DNA from: Mammaliicoccus sciuri
GTDB lineage: Bacteria > Bacillota > Bacilli > Staphylococcales > Staphylococcaceae
DNA length: 64,000 bases
Assembly (NCBI RefSeq): GCF_025561425.1
Contig: NZ_CP094824.1
Span: 434,001 to 498,000 of the forward strand
Direction of reading: 5' to 3'
Part shown: positions 44,706 through 52,605 of the stretch, one piece after another
Numbering within the stretch: position 1 is the first letter of the stretch
Layout of the letters: every line of letters starts with the position of its first letter
Notes under the pieces: model-generated
What the model was told of the DNA's origin: nothing
What the model saw: only the letters and a program-made list of their open reading frames with translations
Databases searched by the model: none
Position numbers and translations under genes: made by a program

Positions 44706-45382
44706 TCTATCACCTCTTCTCGCTGAACACGGCCATCTAATATGTGTATCACGCGATCAGTTTGTTCAGCTACTTTACGATCATGCGTAACAATAATCAT
44801 GGTTGTATTTTGTTCACGATTAAGTCGCACAAATAAATCCATAATATCTTTAGAAGTTTGAGAATCAAGCGCACCTGTTGGTTCATCAGCAATAATGAAT
44901 TTAGGTTTATTGACAATCGAGCGCGCGATGGCGACACGTTGTTGTTGACCACCCGATAACTTATTCGGTACAAGATGTTTTTTATCTGCTATTCCAACGT
45001 CTTTTAAGACAGATTCAACACGTTGTTTACGTTCTTTTGAAGACATACCTGAATATAATAGGGGGATACTAACATTCTCCATAATCGTATTATTTTGTAT
45101 CAATTTAAAATTTTGAAAGACAAAACCGACTGTTTTATTTCTAATAAAGGCAAGCTTATTATCTGAAACTTGTTGATAATTCTCATCATCAAACAGATAT
45201 TCACCTGTGTACCCTCTATCTATAAACCCTAAAATATTAATTAGTGTACTTTTCCCAGAACCTGAAGGGCCCATAATCGCGATAAATTCACCTGTATCAA
45301 TAGATATATTAATATCTTTCAATATATGATTTGTTTCTTCTCCGTTTTTAAAGTGTCGATTAACATTTACTAAATTAATCAT
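44702..45382 (-). CDS. YknY/MacB-type ABC transporter ATP-binding protein
   Basis: 226 residues. Walker A GPSGSGKST near 37, VFQNFKLI, signature LSGGQQQR, Walker B FIIADEPTGALD, VTHDRKVA. LolD/MacB type. Overlaps both neighbours by 4 nt, so the three subunits are translationally coupled. Confidence 0.9.
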   Translation of the reverse strand: MINLVNVNRHFKNGEETNHILKDINISIDTGEFIAIMGPSGSGKSTLINILGFIDRGYTGEYLFDDENYQQVSDNKLAFIRNKTVGFVFQNFKLIQNNTIMENVSIPLLYSGMSSKERKQRVESVLKDVGIADKKHLVPNKLSGGQQQRVAIARSIVNKPKFIIADEPTGALDSQTSKDIMDLFVRLNREQNTTMIIVTHDRKVAEQTDRVIHILDGRVQREEVIE

Positions 45383-46470
45383 GATGCTATATCAACCTTT
45401 TCACCATTATTTAATGTTTTCTTAGGTGAGATGATCAGTTTATCGCCAGATTTAAGTCCTTTCTCAACATAGATTTCACCGTTTTGTCGTTTAATATTAA
45501 TATGTCGTTTATGAACTTTATGATTTTTATCGATAACAAATACATGATTGCCTTTTGTTAATACAGACTTAGGTAATTTAATCGTATCTAAAGGAATTTC
45601 TCCTTCAGTTGAGAAACCACTACGAACAGAAATGTCTAATTTACCAATCGTTACTTGATATTTAGAGTTGCCTTTACCAACACTTGGATTATTAGAAACA
45701 GGATTAGATGTCTGCGTTGTCTCACTTTCTGGATCTGCAGTATTCATCGATTCACTTTGGTTACTATCATCGTAACTTGTAGGTAATTCAGAAATCTTTG
45801 TCACTTTCCCTTTACCTTGTTCGCCAGTACTGTTCACCGTTACATTAACTGCATCGCCAACCTTAATTTTAGTAATATCAAATTCAGATACAGAAGTTTT
45901 GATTTGAGGTTCACTTGCGACTAATTTTAAAATCGCTTCACCACTGTTAGCGTCATTATCATTTTCCATTTCGACTTTACCATCAAATGAAGCATACATA
46001 CTTTCGTTTACTTGACGATCGTACTGCGATAATTGCTTGTTAGATTCACTTAATGTATTTAAATCCTTAGATAAAGTGTTTTGTAAATCATTATTGTTCG
46101 GTTGCTGATTAATATTTTGGTAGTCTTGATCCACTTTGTTTTGTGCAGCATTTACTTTATCTTGTAAATCTTGGCGCTTTTGATCATTTACATTATAGTT
46201 AATCAATTGATCACCTTGTTTAACAGATTGACCATCTTCAACAACTGTACTCACAAATTCTCCTAGCTGATCATTATTGTTATAAGTTTTAATTTTAGTA
46301 GGTGCAGCCTTACCAGAAATACTTAAAGGAGATTCCTTTTTAACTTTATATGTATCATAACCATCTTTTTTATCGTCTGTGTCATTTGTCGTTTGTTTTA
46401 CAATAAGCGCAACAACAACTAACAAAATGATAACGATAATCCCGATTATCCAAAATAATTTACGCTTCAA
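45379..46470 (-). CDS. YknX-like membrane-fusion (adaptor) protein
   Basis: 363 residues. One N-terminal membrane helix (about 5-24), a lipoyl-like domain split by a coiled coil (about 95-145, Gln/Asn/Asp-rich), a beta-barrel region with KIKVGDAVNVTVNSTGEQGKG, a Ser/Thr/Asn-rich linker (about 230-265), and a C-terminal domain with KGLKSGDKLIISPKK. First gene of the leftward operon. In Bacillus YknWXYZ protects against the SdpC toxin. Confidence 0.85.
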   Translation of the reverse strand: MKRKLFWIIGIIVIILLVVVALIVKQTTNDTDDKKDGYDTYKVKKESPLSISGKAAPTKIKTYNNNDQLGEFVSTVVEDGQSVKQGDQLINYNVNDQKRQDLQDKVNAAQNKVDQDYQNINQQPNNNDLQNTLSKDLNTLSESNKQLSQYDRQVNESMYASFDGKVEMENDNDANSGEAILKLVASEPQIKTSVSEFDITKIKVGDAVNVTVNSTGEQGKGKVTKISELPTSYDDSNQSESMNTADPESETTQTSNPVSNNPSVGKGNSKYQVTIGKLDISVRSGFSTEGEIPLDTIKLPKSVLTKGNHVFVIDKNHKVHKRHINIKRQNGEIYVEKGLKSGDKLIISPKKTLNNGEKVDIAS

Positions 46471-46619
46471 CTTATTCCACTCCTATATATTTTTATTCTC
46501 ACATGGGAAATGTTACCACAGTTAGGAACAATAAAAAATAATACTTATGAGATTTAAGAATATTAAATTTGTAATTAATTATTCATGGTTTTTTATGTAA
46601 TTCACAAACAATAGTGGAA
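46471..46619 (-). promoter_or_regulatory. Upstream region of the YknXYZ-like operon
   Basis: AT-rich, non-coding. It must contain the leftward promoter; I see no clear consensus pair. RBS AGGAGTGG precedes the adaptor start. Confidence 0.3.
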
Positions 46620-46938
46620 TTATACATGAGTGATAGAGCGTAAAATTAAAAATATCCATAAAAAAGCACAAAAAAATAACCATCGCTAACTTTGGAAAAA
46701 TCGATGGTTAAATGGTGAATCCCCCTTTTAAAGAAGGTGGGTAACACCTGTGAAATTGGTTTAGTACTAATTAGTAATAATCGCCATAAAAAATAATTGT
46801 TTTTAACTTTGGAGGTTTAAATGGTTATTTTTAACCTAATCAAAAATCCACCGTCTTTTTGACGGGCCACAGGCAACGTGTGACAGCACGTTACCTTTTT
46901 ATGCATATATTATACAATAAATATAGACATTTTGTCTA
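46620..46938. repeat. Degenerate copies of a type I toxin-antitoxin module
   Basis: Two remnants of the intact module at 46956-47307. At about 46657-46710 lies the tail CATAAAAAA with the antitoxin-terminator hairpin (ACCATCG...CGATGGT). At 46759-46796 lies a toxin C-terminus coding GLVLISNNRHKK and stop, with no start. The module's sense terminator (AACGTG-tgacag-CACGTT, 46875-46892) is kept. So is a leftward promoter TAGACA (46938-46933)-N18-TATAAT (46914-46909), identical in layout to the intact antitoxin promoter. An orphan antitoxin RNA may therefore still be made. Confidence 0.6.
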
Positions 46939-46957
46939 TAACAACCTAAAAATAATG

Positions 46958-46984
46958 TTACAAATAATGGGAAATTGGTATAAT
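46958..46984 (+). promoter_or_regulatory. Candidate promoter of the toxin transcript
   Basis: TATAAT at 46979-46984 preceded by TTGG; a -35 may be TGTTAC (17-nt spacer) or TTACAA (15-nt spacer). About 90 nt upstream of the toxin start codon, leaving room for a structured leader. Confidence 0.5.
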
Positions 46985-47041
46985 ATAACAGAGCAAGTTA
47001 GATAGATGGTGGCTAATCTCTTAAATGAAGGGGTGATGCCT

Positions 47042-47074
47042 ATGATAATGGTTTCAACTCCTAGAAAGGAGTAA
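47042..47074 (+). CDS. Leader peptide upstream of the type I toxin
   Basis: Ten codons (MIMVSTPRKE) with AAGGGGTGATG upstream; in-frame ATG 47036 could add two residues. Its last codons AAAGGAG are the ribosome site of the toxin and its TAA is one base from the toxin ATG, so the two are translationally coupled. It may exist only to control toxin translation. Confidence 0.45.
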   Translation: MIMVSTPRKE

Positions 47075-47075
47075 T

Positions 47076-47156
47076 ATGACTGATTATGAAATACTAATGA
47101 TTGTTATTTCGATCATTAGTTTAGTACTAATTAGTAACAATAACCATAAAAAATAA
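47076..47156 (+). CDS. Putative type I toxin, small membrane peptide (holin-like toxin type)
   Basis: 26 residues: N-terminus MTDYEIL, one hydrophobic segment of about 16 residues, and a polar end SNNNHKK. This is the pattern of the holin-like toxin family (TxpA/SprG-like peptides), which insert in the membrane. RBS AAAGGAG ends 4 nt before ATG. An antisense RNA overlaps the 3' end. A truncated paralogue of the C-terminus (LVLISNNRHKK) lies 300 bp upstream. Antisense layout plus peptide pattern give the call; toxicity is not shown. Confidence 0.65.
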   Translation: MTDYEILMIVISIISLVLISNNNHKK

Positions 47157-47271
47157 CCATCGCTAACTTTGATCGGTTCGATGGTTAAATTTATTAAACT
47201 TTAACTTTTGAAACAGTCACCGTCTTTTTAACGGGCTCACAAGCAACGTGTTACAGCACGTTGTCTTTTTC
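47148..47271 (-). ncRNA. Putative antisense antitoxin RNA
   Basis: Promoter on the minus strand: TAGACA (47307-47302)-N18-TATTAT (47283-47278), giving a start near 47271. A hairpin AACCATCG (47155-47162)/CGATGGTT (47179-47186) followed on the minus strand by ATTTTTT ends it near 47148. The RNA of about 120 nt would be fully complementary to the 3' region of the toxin mRNA, which itself ends at the hairpin CAACGTG-ttacag-CACGTTG (47244-47263). The RatA/SprF type of antitoxin has this convergent arrangement. Confidence 0.6.
47244..47270 (+). terminator. Terminator of the toxin mRNA
   Basis: CAACGTG (47244-47250) pairs with CACGTTG (47257-47263), then TCTTTTT. The degenerate module has the same hairpin at 46874-46893. 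47308-47494 beyond the antitoxin promoter holds nothing I can name. Confidence 0.7.
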
Positions 47272-47494
47272 ATTTACATAATAGCATAATTTGGTATATT
47301 TTGTCTATTTCTGTTGAGTGATCATATGAATATTTAATTTGAGTAGTTCTTTAAGAAGTACATGAATATCATATTCTATGCAAAAATTAAATAACGATTA
47401 TAAAATTTAAGAATATTAATTATATAATTAACTATTTTATTAATGCTTTATGAATGTTAACCTTAAATTATACAAAAAGCAAAGGAGTATAGTG

Positions 47495-48103
47495 ATGAAA
47501 CATTCAAATTTATTATTTGCACCAACTTTAAACAACTATAGAGAACGACCTAAGTGGTTGTTAAATATGATTTTGGTCATTATTTTATCAGTTGCTTCAA
47601 TATGGATTACATCAATAACAACTGATCTTACTGCTGATTTAAAAGAAGCTGGATTAAGTGAAACTGAAATTGATCAAATGTCTACATTTACTACAGTATT
47701 TGCATACATAGGTGGTATTTTAGCACCAATTATAGGCATTGCTTTTTCATTTCTAATTTTTCTTATTATCTCAAAAATTATGAAATCTGATGTAAAAGCT
47801 TCAAGTTTATTTGCAGCTACAACATTTGTAAAATTAATTACAACAATCTTTAATCTCATCGTTATAGCTATTATAGCAATTGTAGGTTTAGATCCAGTTA
47901 AACACTCTATTACAAGTTTGGCAGTATTTAGCCAAAGTAATGATTATCTCGGTGTATTTGATTTATCAATATTATTAGCAGCATATTTATTTGGAGTTGT
48001 ATTATATGCAACAAGTAGATTTAAAGGAAAGACAGCAGTAATATGGACTGTGATTTATCTTGTTGTCGTAATTGGAATAGGTTTAATTCAAGCAAGTATA
48101 TAA
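47495..48103 (+). CDS. Yip1-domain membrane protein (YknW-like)
   Basis: 202 residues, five membrane segments in a Yip1-type fold (first segment near 25-45, then 75-100, 120-140, 150-170, 180-200). In Bacillus YknW is such a protein and works with YknXYZ. Here it lies on the opposite strand from the YknXYZ-like operon, 1 kb away, with toxin-antitoxin modules between. ATG 47495 has AAAGGAG 7 nt upstream. Confidence 0.7.
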   Translation: MKHSNLLFAPTLNNYRERPKWLLNMILVIILSVASIWITSITTDLTADLKEAGLSETEIDQMSTFTTVFAYIGGILAPIIGIAFSFLIFLIISKIMKSDVKASSLFAATTFVKLITTIFNLIVIAIIAIVGLDPVKHSITSLAVFSQSNDYLGVFDLSILLAAYLFGVVLYATSRFKGKTAVIWTVIYLVVVIGIGLIQASI

Positions 48104-48116
48104 TGAATTGATCAAT

Positions 48117-48144
48117 AAAGCCCGTTTTCAAGGAAACGGGCTTT
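48117..48144. terminator. Bidirectional terminator
   Basis: AAAGCCCGTTT (48117-48127) pairs with AAACGGGCTTT (48134-48144). Shared by the Yip1-type gene and the convergent small gene. Confidence 0.8.
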
Positions 48145-48149
48145 AAATA

Positions 48150-48329
48150 TTATTTATAATTTTTTAAGTAATACGCGCCACCTAAAAGGCCAACAGGAAT
48201 TCCAAATAAAGGTGTGATTAAGACGCTTAAGACAAGAACTGCAACTAGTACAACTGCTATATTATAACCCGTTAATTCTAATTCAAGTAAATCGTTGAAA
48301 CTTTTCTGAAGTAATTCTTTTACTTTCAT
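48150..48329 (-). CDS. Small membrane protein
   Basis: 59 residues, too short for most gene finders. Amphipathic N-terminus (MKVKELLQKSFNDLLELEL), then hydrophobic NIAVVLVAVLVLSVLI and a short PLFGIPVGLLGG loop with a Lys-rich end. GGAGGG lies 6 nt before ATG. Bounded by a good terminator. 48330-48548 upstream is AT-rich and non-coding. Function unknown. Confidence 0.7.
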   Translation of the reverse strand: MKVKELLQKSFNDLLELELTGYNIAVVLVAVLVLSVLITPLFGIPVGLLGGAYYLKNYK

Positions 48330-48548
48330 GATTAACCCTCCATAGATAATTTATGTGAAATTATTCATTTTATATTATACCATCTCATATAATTACTGGT
48401 AAAATAGATGTCATTTTTATCTCTTTAATATATATGATTACCATAATTATATATAAAATGTTACATTTATATTATAAATAAATATATTATGAATATCATA
48501 AGTTTTTGAGAATTTAAAATAATATTAACAACGAAAGAGGTGTGTCAC

Positions 48549-48719
48549 ATGGGTTTTTATATAATGTTACTTTCATTTATATTAGGTTTAGTTATTGTAG
48601 TAGTTGGTATAAAACGTAGAAAAGAACATAATATTTATAAAGGATCTATAGTTGTTGGTGCGATTTTTATTATCTTTGCTATTTATTTAGGATGGCCAAA
48701 ACAAAGAATAAAGTACTAA
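48549..48719 (+). CDS. Small membrane protein, two hydrophobic segments
   Basis: 56 residues. Two membrane segments (about 2-20 and 33-48) joined by a basic loop IKRRKEHNIYKG; C-terminus basic. GAAAGAGG is 8 nt upstream of ATG. Followed 13 nt later by another small membrane-protein gene, probably on the same transcript. Family not recognised. Confidence 0.6.
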   Translation: MGFYIMLLSFILGLVIVVVGIKRRKEHNIYKGSIVVGAIFIIFAIYLGWPKQRIKY

Positions 48720-48732
48720 AGGGTGAATCTTT

Positions 48733-48894
48733 ATGAAACAAATTATTTTATTAATATTAATAGCAGGTATACTTCCAGTTATCGCAACTAATTTAGAAGG
48801 AAGTTTAACCAATTTATCTCCAGTATTATGGGGAGTTTCAATATTTCTCTTTATAATAGCTGCATATAAAGTAGTAAAAAAGGTCATAAATTGA
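48733..48894 (+). CDS. Small membrane protein, two hydrophobic segments
   Basis: 53 residues. Segments at about 3-19 and 30-45, end KVVKKVIN. AAAGGGTG is 8 nt upstream of ATG and overlaps the preceding stop codon region. Forms a pair with the gene at 48549. Function unknown; size and charge would suit an immunity or small regulatory membrane protein. Confidence 0.6.
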   Translation: MKQIILLILIAGILPVIATNLEGSLTNLSPVLWGVSIFLFIIAAYKVVKKVIN

Positions 48895-48914
48895 GGTGGC
48901 TCTTTTAAAAAACA

Positions 48915-48973
48915 AACGATACACTCTATAACTTTATCTCTTATTTAAGTGAAAAGTGTCAGAGTGTATCGTT
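48915..48973. terminator. Bidirectional terminator
   Basis: AACGATACACTCT (48915-48927) pairs with AGAGTGTATCGTT (48961-48973) across a 33-nt loop. Serves the small-protein pair and the convergent DUF3923 gene. Confidence 0.65.
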
Positions 48974-48982
48974 AATTTATAT

Positions 48983-49231
48983 TTACATATTTTGATTTTG
49001 AGCTTTTAACTTTTTAGAAGTGATGAGATTGACGATTAACCATACGAGTTGTGTTAAGAATGGAATGATAAAAAGTGTTGCCATGATACCGATAGAGAAC
49101 CATTTTAATTCTGTTGTTTGCACAGCTCCAGTGGCATCGACTTCTCTAAACCATAAAAAGATTGAGAACATTAAAAATGCACCAACTTCAATGATTGTTA
49201 AAATCCACCACAATATCCATGATACTTTCAT
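48983..49231 (-). CDS. DUF3923-family membrane protein
   Basis: 82 residues, two membrane segments (about 5-28 and 45-70) separated by FREVDATGAVQTTEL, the pattern of DUF3923 proteins common in staphylococci. Lys-rich end. Function unknown. Confidence 0.75.
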   Translation of the reverse strand: MKVSWILWWILTIIEVGAFLMFSIFLWFREVDATGAVQTTELKWFSIGIMATLFIIPFLTQLVWLIVNLITSKKLKAQNQNM

Positions 49232-49374
49232 GAGAATGCCTCTTTTCAGTATATAATATATTAATTTAATATTATCATTTAAATATTAAATGGGCAATAA
49301 AGGGAAGAATGCTTGAATATATGATATGGTTTGAATAACATGTAGATAATAATATGAGTTTGAGGAGGGATATA

Positions 49375-49962
49375 GTGGTTAAGAATTTAATGGAATGGGT
49401 TGCGTCTATCGTTGTCGCTATTGTTGTGGCGTGGCTTATTACGACTTTTTTATTTAGTAGATATGAGGTGCATGGACAGTCTATGTATCCTACGTTTAAT
49501 GATAAAGACAATTTGATTGTTAGTAAAATTTCGAAAACGCTTGGTACGATTGATAGAGGTGAGGTGATTATTTTTCATGCGAATGAAGAAAAGGATTATA
49601 TTAAGAGATTAATTGGTGTACCTGGAGATACTGTCAGTTATAAGAACGATCAATTATATATCAATCATGAAAAAGTTGCAGAACCTTATTTAGATTTTAA
49701 TAAGAAGCATAAGTTCACGGAATATTTAACGGAAAACTTTGATGTATCAGAAACAAAAAATTCTGAAGGTGAAAAAGTAATTCCAGAAGGTAAATATTTA
49801 GTCCTCGGTGATAATCGTTTGAATAGTAACGATAGTCGTCAAGATGTTGGGCTCATTACCGACGAACAAATTGTAGGAAAAGCTAAAATAAGAATTTTAC
49901 CAACGAATAATATGAAATATGACTTTTACGCTGATTCGTTTGATCATGTAAATGAGAATTGA
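49375..49962 (+). CDS. Type I signal peptidase
   Basis: 195 residues. One N-terminal membrane anchor (VASIVVAIVVAWLITTFLF). Catalytic Ser in HGQSMYPTF near 35, catalytic Lys in YIKRLIGVPGD near 76, and box E GDNRLNSNDSR near 150. It removes signal peptides from exported proteins. Start GTG 49375 with GAGGAGGG 5 nt upstream. SpsB-like; whether it is the housekeeping enzyme or an accessory copy cannot be told, and no spsA-like partner precedes it. Confidence 0.9.
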   Translation: MVKNLMEWVASIVVAIVVAWLITTFLFSRYEVHGQSMYPTFNDKDNLIVSKISKTLGTIDRGEVIIFHANEEKDYIKRLIGVPGDTVSYKNDQLYINHEKVAEPYLDFNKKHKFTEYLTENFDVSETKNSEGEKVIPEGKYLVLGDNRLNSNDSRQDVGLITDEQIVGKAKIRILPTNNMKYDFYADSFDHVNEN

Positions 49963-50024
49963 TTGGAACAATATGCTAAACTTTAATTAACTGCATGTAG
50001 ACTTTATAGAATAGGATGAGGCTA

Positions 50025-51035
50025 ATGTCATTTGAGATTGAGACTTTAGATAAAGAGAAGAATATAGATTTGATTACAATCTATGATGAGCGTTCAAAGG
50101 TTCAATTCACGAATTTTGGTATGCGGATTGTCGATTGGAAAATTGATGGTAGATCCGTTATCCTTGGTCCGACTGAAAGCGATGATTTAATAGAATATTA
50201 TGAGCAAAATCCTTATTTCTTTGGTGCGACTGTTGCAAGATATGGTGGCAGAATTGAAAATGGTCAGTTTGTATTAAATGGTGAATCCTATCAGCTTGAA
50301 CAAAATGATGGTGTGCATAATTTACATGGTGGCTCTAACGGTTTATATACTCAAGTATGTGATTATGACATTGTTAATGAAGATGATGTTGTCCGTATTG
50401 TATATCATGTAGAATTGAAACATTCAATTGATCATTTCCCAGGTGATATTGATATGACCGTAACACATCAATATGATTTAACGAATTTGAAGTGGTCGAT
50501 TATATATGAAGCAACGAGTACTGAAGATACTTTATTAAATCCGATGAATCATGTGTATTTTAATTTGAATGAAACAAATGCATCTATTGAAAACCATCAA
50601 CTTCATCATAACGTTCAATTATATCCGCTTAAAGATAATCAAATTGTAGAATCTCTCGATACAGAGAATATTAATGTAGAAATTGGTAAAGAAAGTATAA
50701 CTTTTAAAGAATTATTTGAAAGTGGATTACAACAAATCAATCAATTTAATGGTATCGATCATCCAGTGACATTAGAAGATGGCACTTTCAAAGTGTCGAA
50801 TGATGAATTGGAACTTGAAATGACGACTGATCAGAATGACGTTGTCATATTTACATTGAACGATGTAGATTGGAATGATCTCAAAGACTCTATTAATGTA
50901 CATGGTGGCTTCACATTAGAAACGCAATCACTACCTAATGATATTAATTTATTAAATGAAGCAGCACCATCAATTTTAAGAAAAAGCGACACATTTAATA
51001 GTGTCACAAGTTATCAAATCAATTATAAGAAATAG
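50025..51035 (+). CDS. galM: Aldose 1-epimerase
   Basis: 336 residues. Mutarotase fold; interconverts alpha and beta aldoses. Family segments: GATVARYGGRIENGQF with conserved R, NDGVHNLHGGSNGLYTQ with the catalytic-site His pair, and LNPMNHVYFNLNE with the second His. ATG 50025 is preferred since AGGATGAGG serves as its ribosome site. Monocistronic with its own terminator. Confidence 0.88.
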   Translation: MSFEIETLDKEKNIDLITIYDERSKVQFTNFGMRIVDWKIDGRSVILGPTESDDLIEYYEQNPYFFGATVARYGGRIENGQFVLNGESYQLEQNDGVHNLHGGSNGLYTQVCDYDIVNEDDVVRIVYHVELKHSIDHFPGDIDMTVTHQYDLTNLKWSIIYEATSTEDTLLNPMNHVYFNLNETNASIENHQLHHNVQLYPLKDNQIVESLDTENINVEIGKESITFKELFESGLQQINQFNGIDHPVTLEDGTFKVSNDELELEMTTDQNDVVIFTLNDVDWNDLKDSINVHGGFTLETQSLPNDINLLNEAAPSILRKSDTFNSVTSYQINYKK

Positions 51036-51056
51036 TTTATATAATAGAAGACAATC

Positions 51057-51108
51057 ATACTTTCATGACCAATCTTGTTTAGAAGCGTTGGTTATGAAAG
51101 TATTTTTT
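51057..51108 (+). terminator. Terminator of galM
   Basis: ATACTTTCATGACCAA pairs with TTGGTTATGAAAGTAT, followed by TTTTTTAT. Confidence 0.75.
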
Positions 51109-51120
51109 ATGTCTTATTTA

Positions 51121-52504
51121 TCAATGACTTTCATAAATAATGTCTTTTAATTTTAAAATAGCAGGTTCGATATCTTCTCGATTTATTTTCGCAAATCCAA
51201 TAATAAGTGTCTTAAATGGTGTGTTTTCAGGTTCATCAGCCATGAAACGTCTAATCGTATATAATTCTATATCGTGGTCATGCGCCTTTTGTTCAATCTC
51301 TTGGTAACTTAAGTCTGTCTTAATATTAATTAGAAAATGCAGTCCTGCCTCCATGTCGTAAATCGAGACGTCTTCTTTAAATGCCCTTTTTAATACTTTT
51401 AGAAAAAGCTCTCTCTTTTCAGTATAAGTATGATGCATTTTACGAATATATTTCTCATAGTTTCCGGATTTAATAAATAAATGTAGGGCGTAGGCATTTA
51501 TTAAGCTTAAATCTGTAATGGATGTATCTGTTATCGCATCGAATTTATATAAGAGTGAATAGGGTAAGACCATATAACTTATTCTCAAACTTGGCATTAA
51601 TGTCTTCGCGAATGTACCTAAATATATGACACGTTCATTCTTATCTAAACTATACAATGAAGGAATATTGTCTGTTCCATATTTATATTCACTATCATAA
51701 TCGTCTTCTATAATATATTTATTATGTTCCGTTACCCAGTTGAGTAATTCAATTCTTCTTGAAATCGGCATTATGGTACCTGTTGGAAATGGATGAGAAG
51801 GTGTTGTCACGACAAAATCAGGCTTTGCCTCTTTAACATGTTCAACAGATAACCCTTTGTTGTCTAGCGGAATATTAACGACATCCTGTCCCATGCCGAT
51901 CAATAGCTTTCTCATTCGTGAATACCCAGGATTTTCGATAGCAATTTTTTGATTGTTTGAAAATGCTTTGAATAAACTGCTCAATAAGTTCGCTGTCCCT
52001 GATCCGACAATGATTTGTTCAGGGTAACAGACGACACCTCTTTTTGTATGAAATCAATTGAGCGATTGATTTTCTTAGCTCAAGCGGTCCTTTATATACA
52101 GGGATTTCTGACATTTCATGCTTGAAAAGGTGAAAAGCTTCTTTCACATATTTTGACCATAAGTCTATTGGAAATTGTGAGATGTCTGTTGTCATATGCG
52201 ATAAAGAATAACGATATGAAGATTTAATTTGAGTTGGGTTATTGTTTAAAGGTTGCGTAATATGTTGATCTTGAATGATTAACTTATTTAATGCTTCAAC
52301 AAAGTATCCTTGTCTTTCCTTTGTATAAATATAGCCCTCAGCGAAAAGTTGTTCATAAGCATTCTTAACAGTGTTAATACTGACATTTAAATCAATTGAA
52401 AGTTGTCTTTTAGATGGTAATTTTTCATGACTGTTATATTTCTGAGAGAGTATATCTTGTTTTAATTTGAGATAAATTTCTCTATATTTGTAAGTTTGAG
52501 TCAT
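51121..52504 (-). pseudogene. gabR: MocR/GabR-type regulator, frameshifted
   Basis: About 460 codons. N-terminal GntR winged helix (LPSKRQLSIDLNVSINTVKNAYEQLFAEGYI, 52504-52019) and a C-terminal aminotransferase-like domain (51984-51121) with IIEDDYDSEYKY and the PLP-Lys region LGTFAKTLMPSLRISYM. The frame breaks at the T-run 52041-52045; with one base fewer it reads ISYKRGVVCYPEQIIVGSG, the normal family join. Divergent from gabT by 101 bp, the exact position of GabR in Bacillus, which activates gabT/gabD with GABA and PLP. As written it lacks its effector domain. Confidence 0.85.
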
Positions 52505-52605
52505 ATCGTTCGCCCCTCTGGTACTATTAAAAATTAAAAACTGGTACTTTTCATTATACCAATCTTTTTTTAATATGTACTAAATAAACAATAGGAGGGA
52601 TTTTG

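Noticed and set aside
48117-48144. Hairpin after the YknW-like gene as part of the toxin-antitoxin array
   Set aside because: Its sequence is unrelated to the module hairpins and it fits an ordinary shared terminator between convergent genes.
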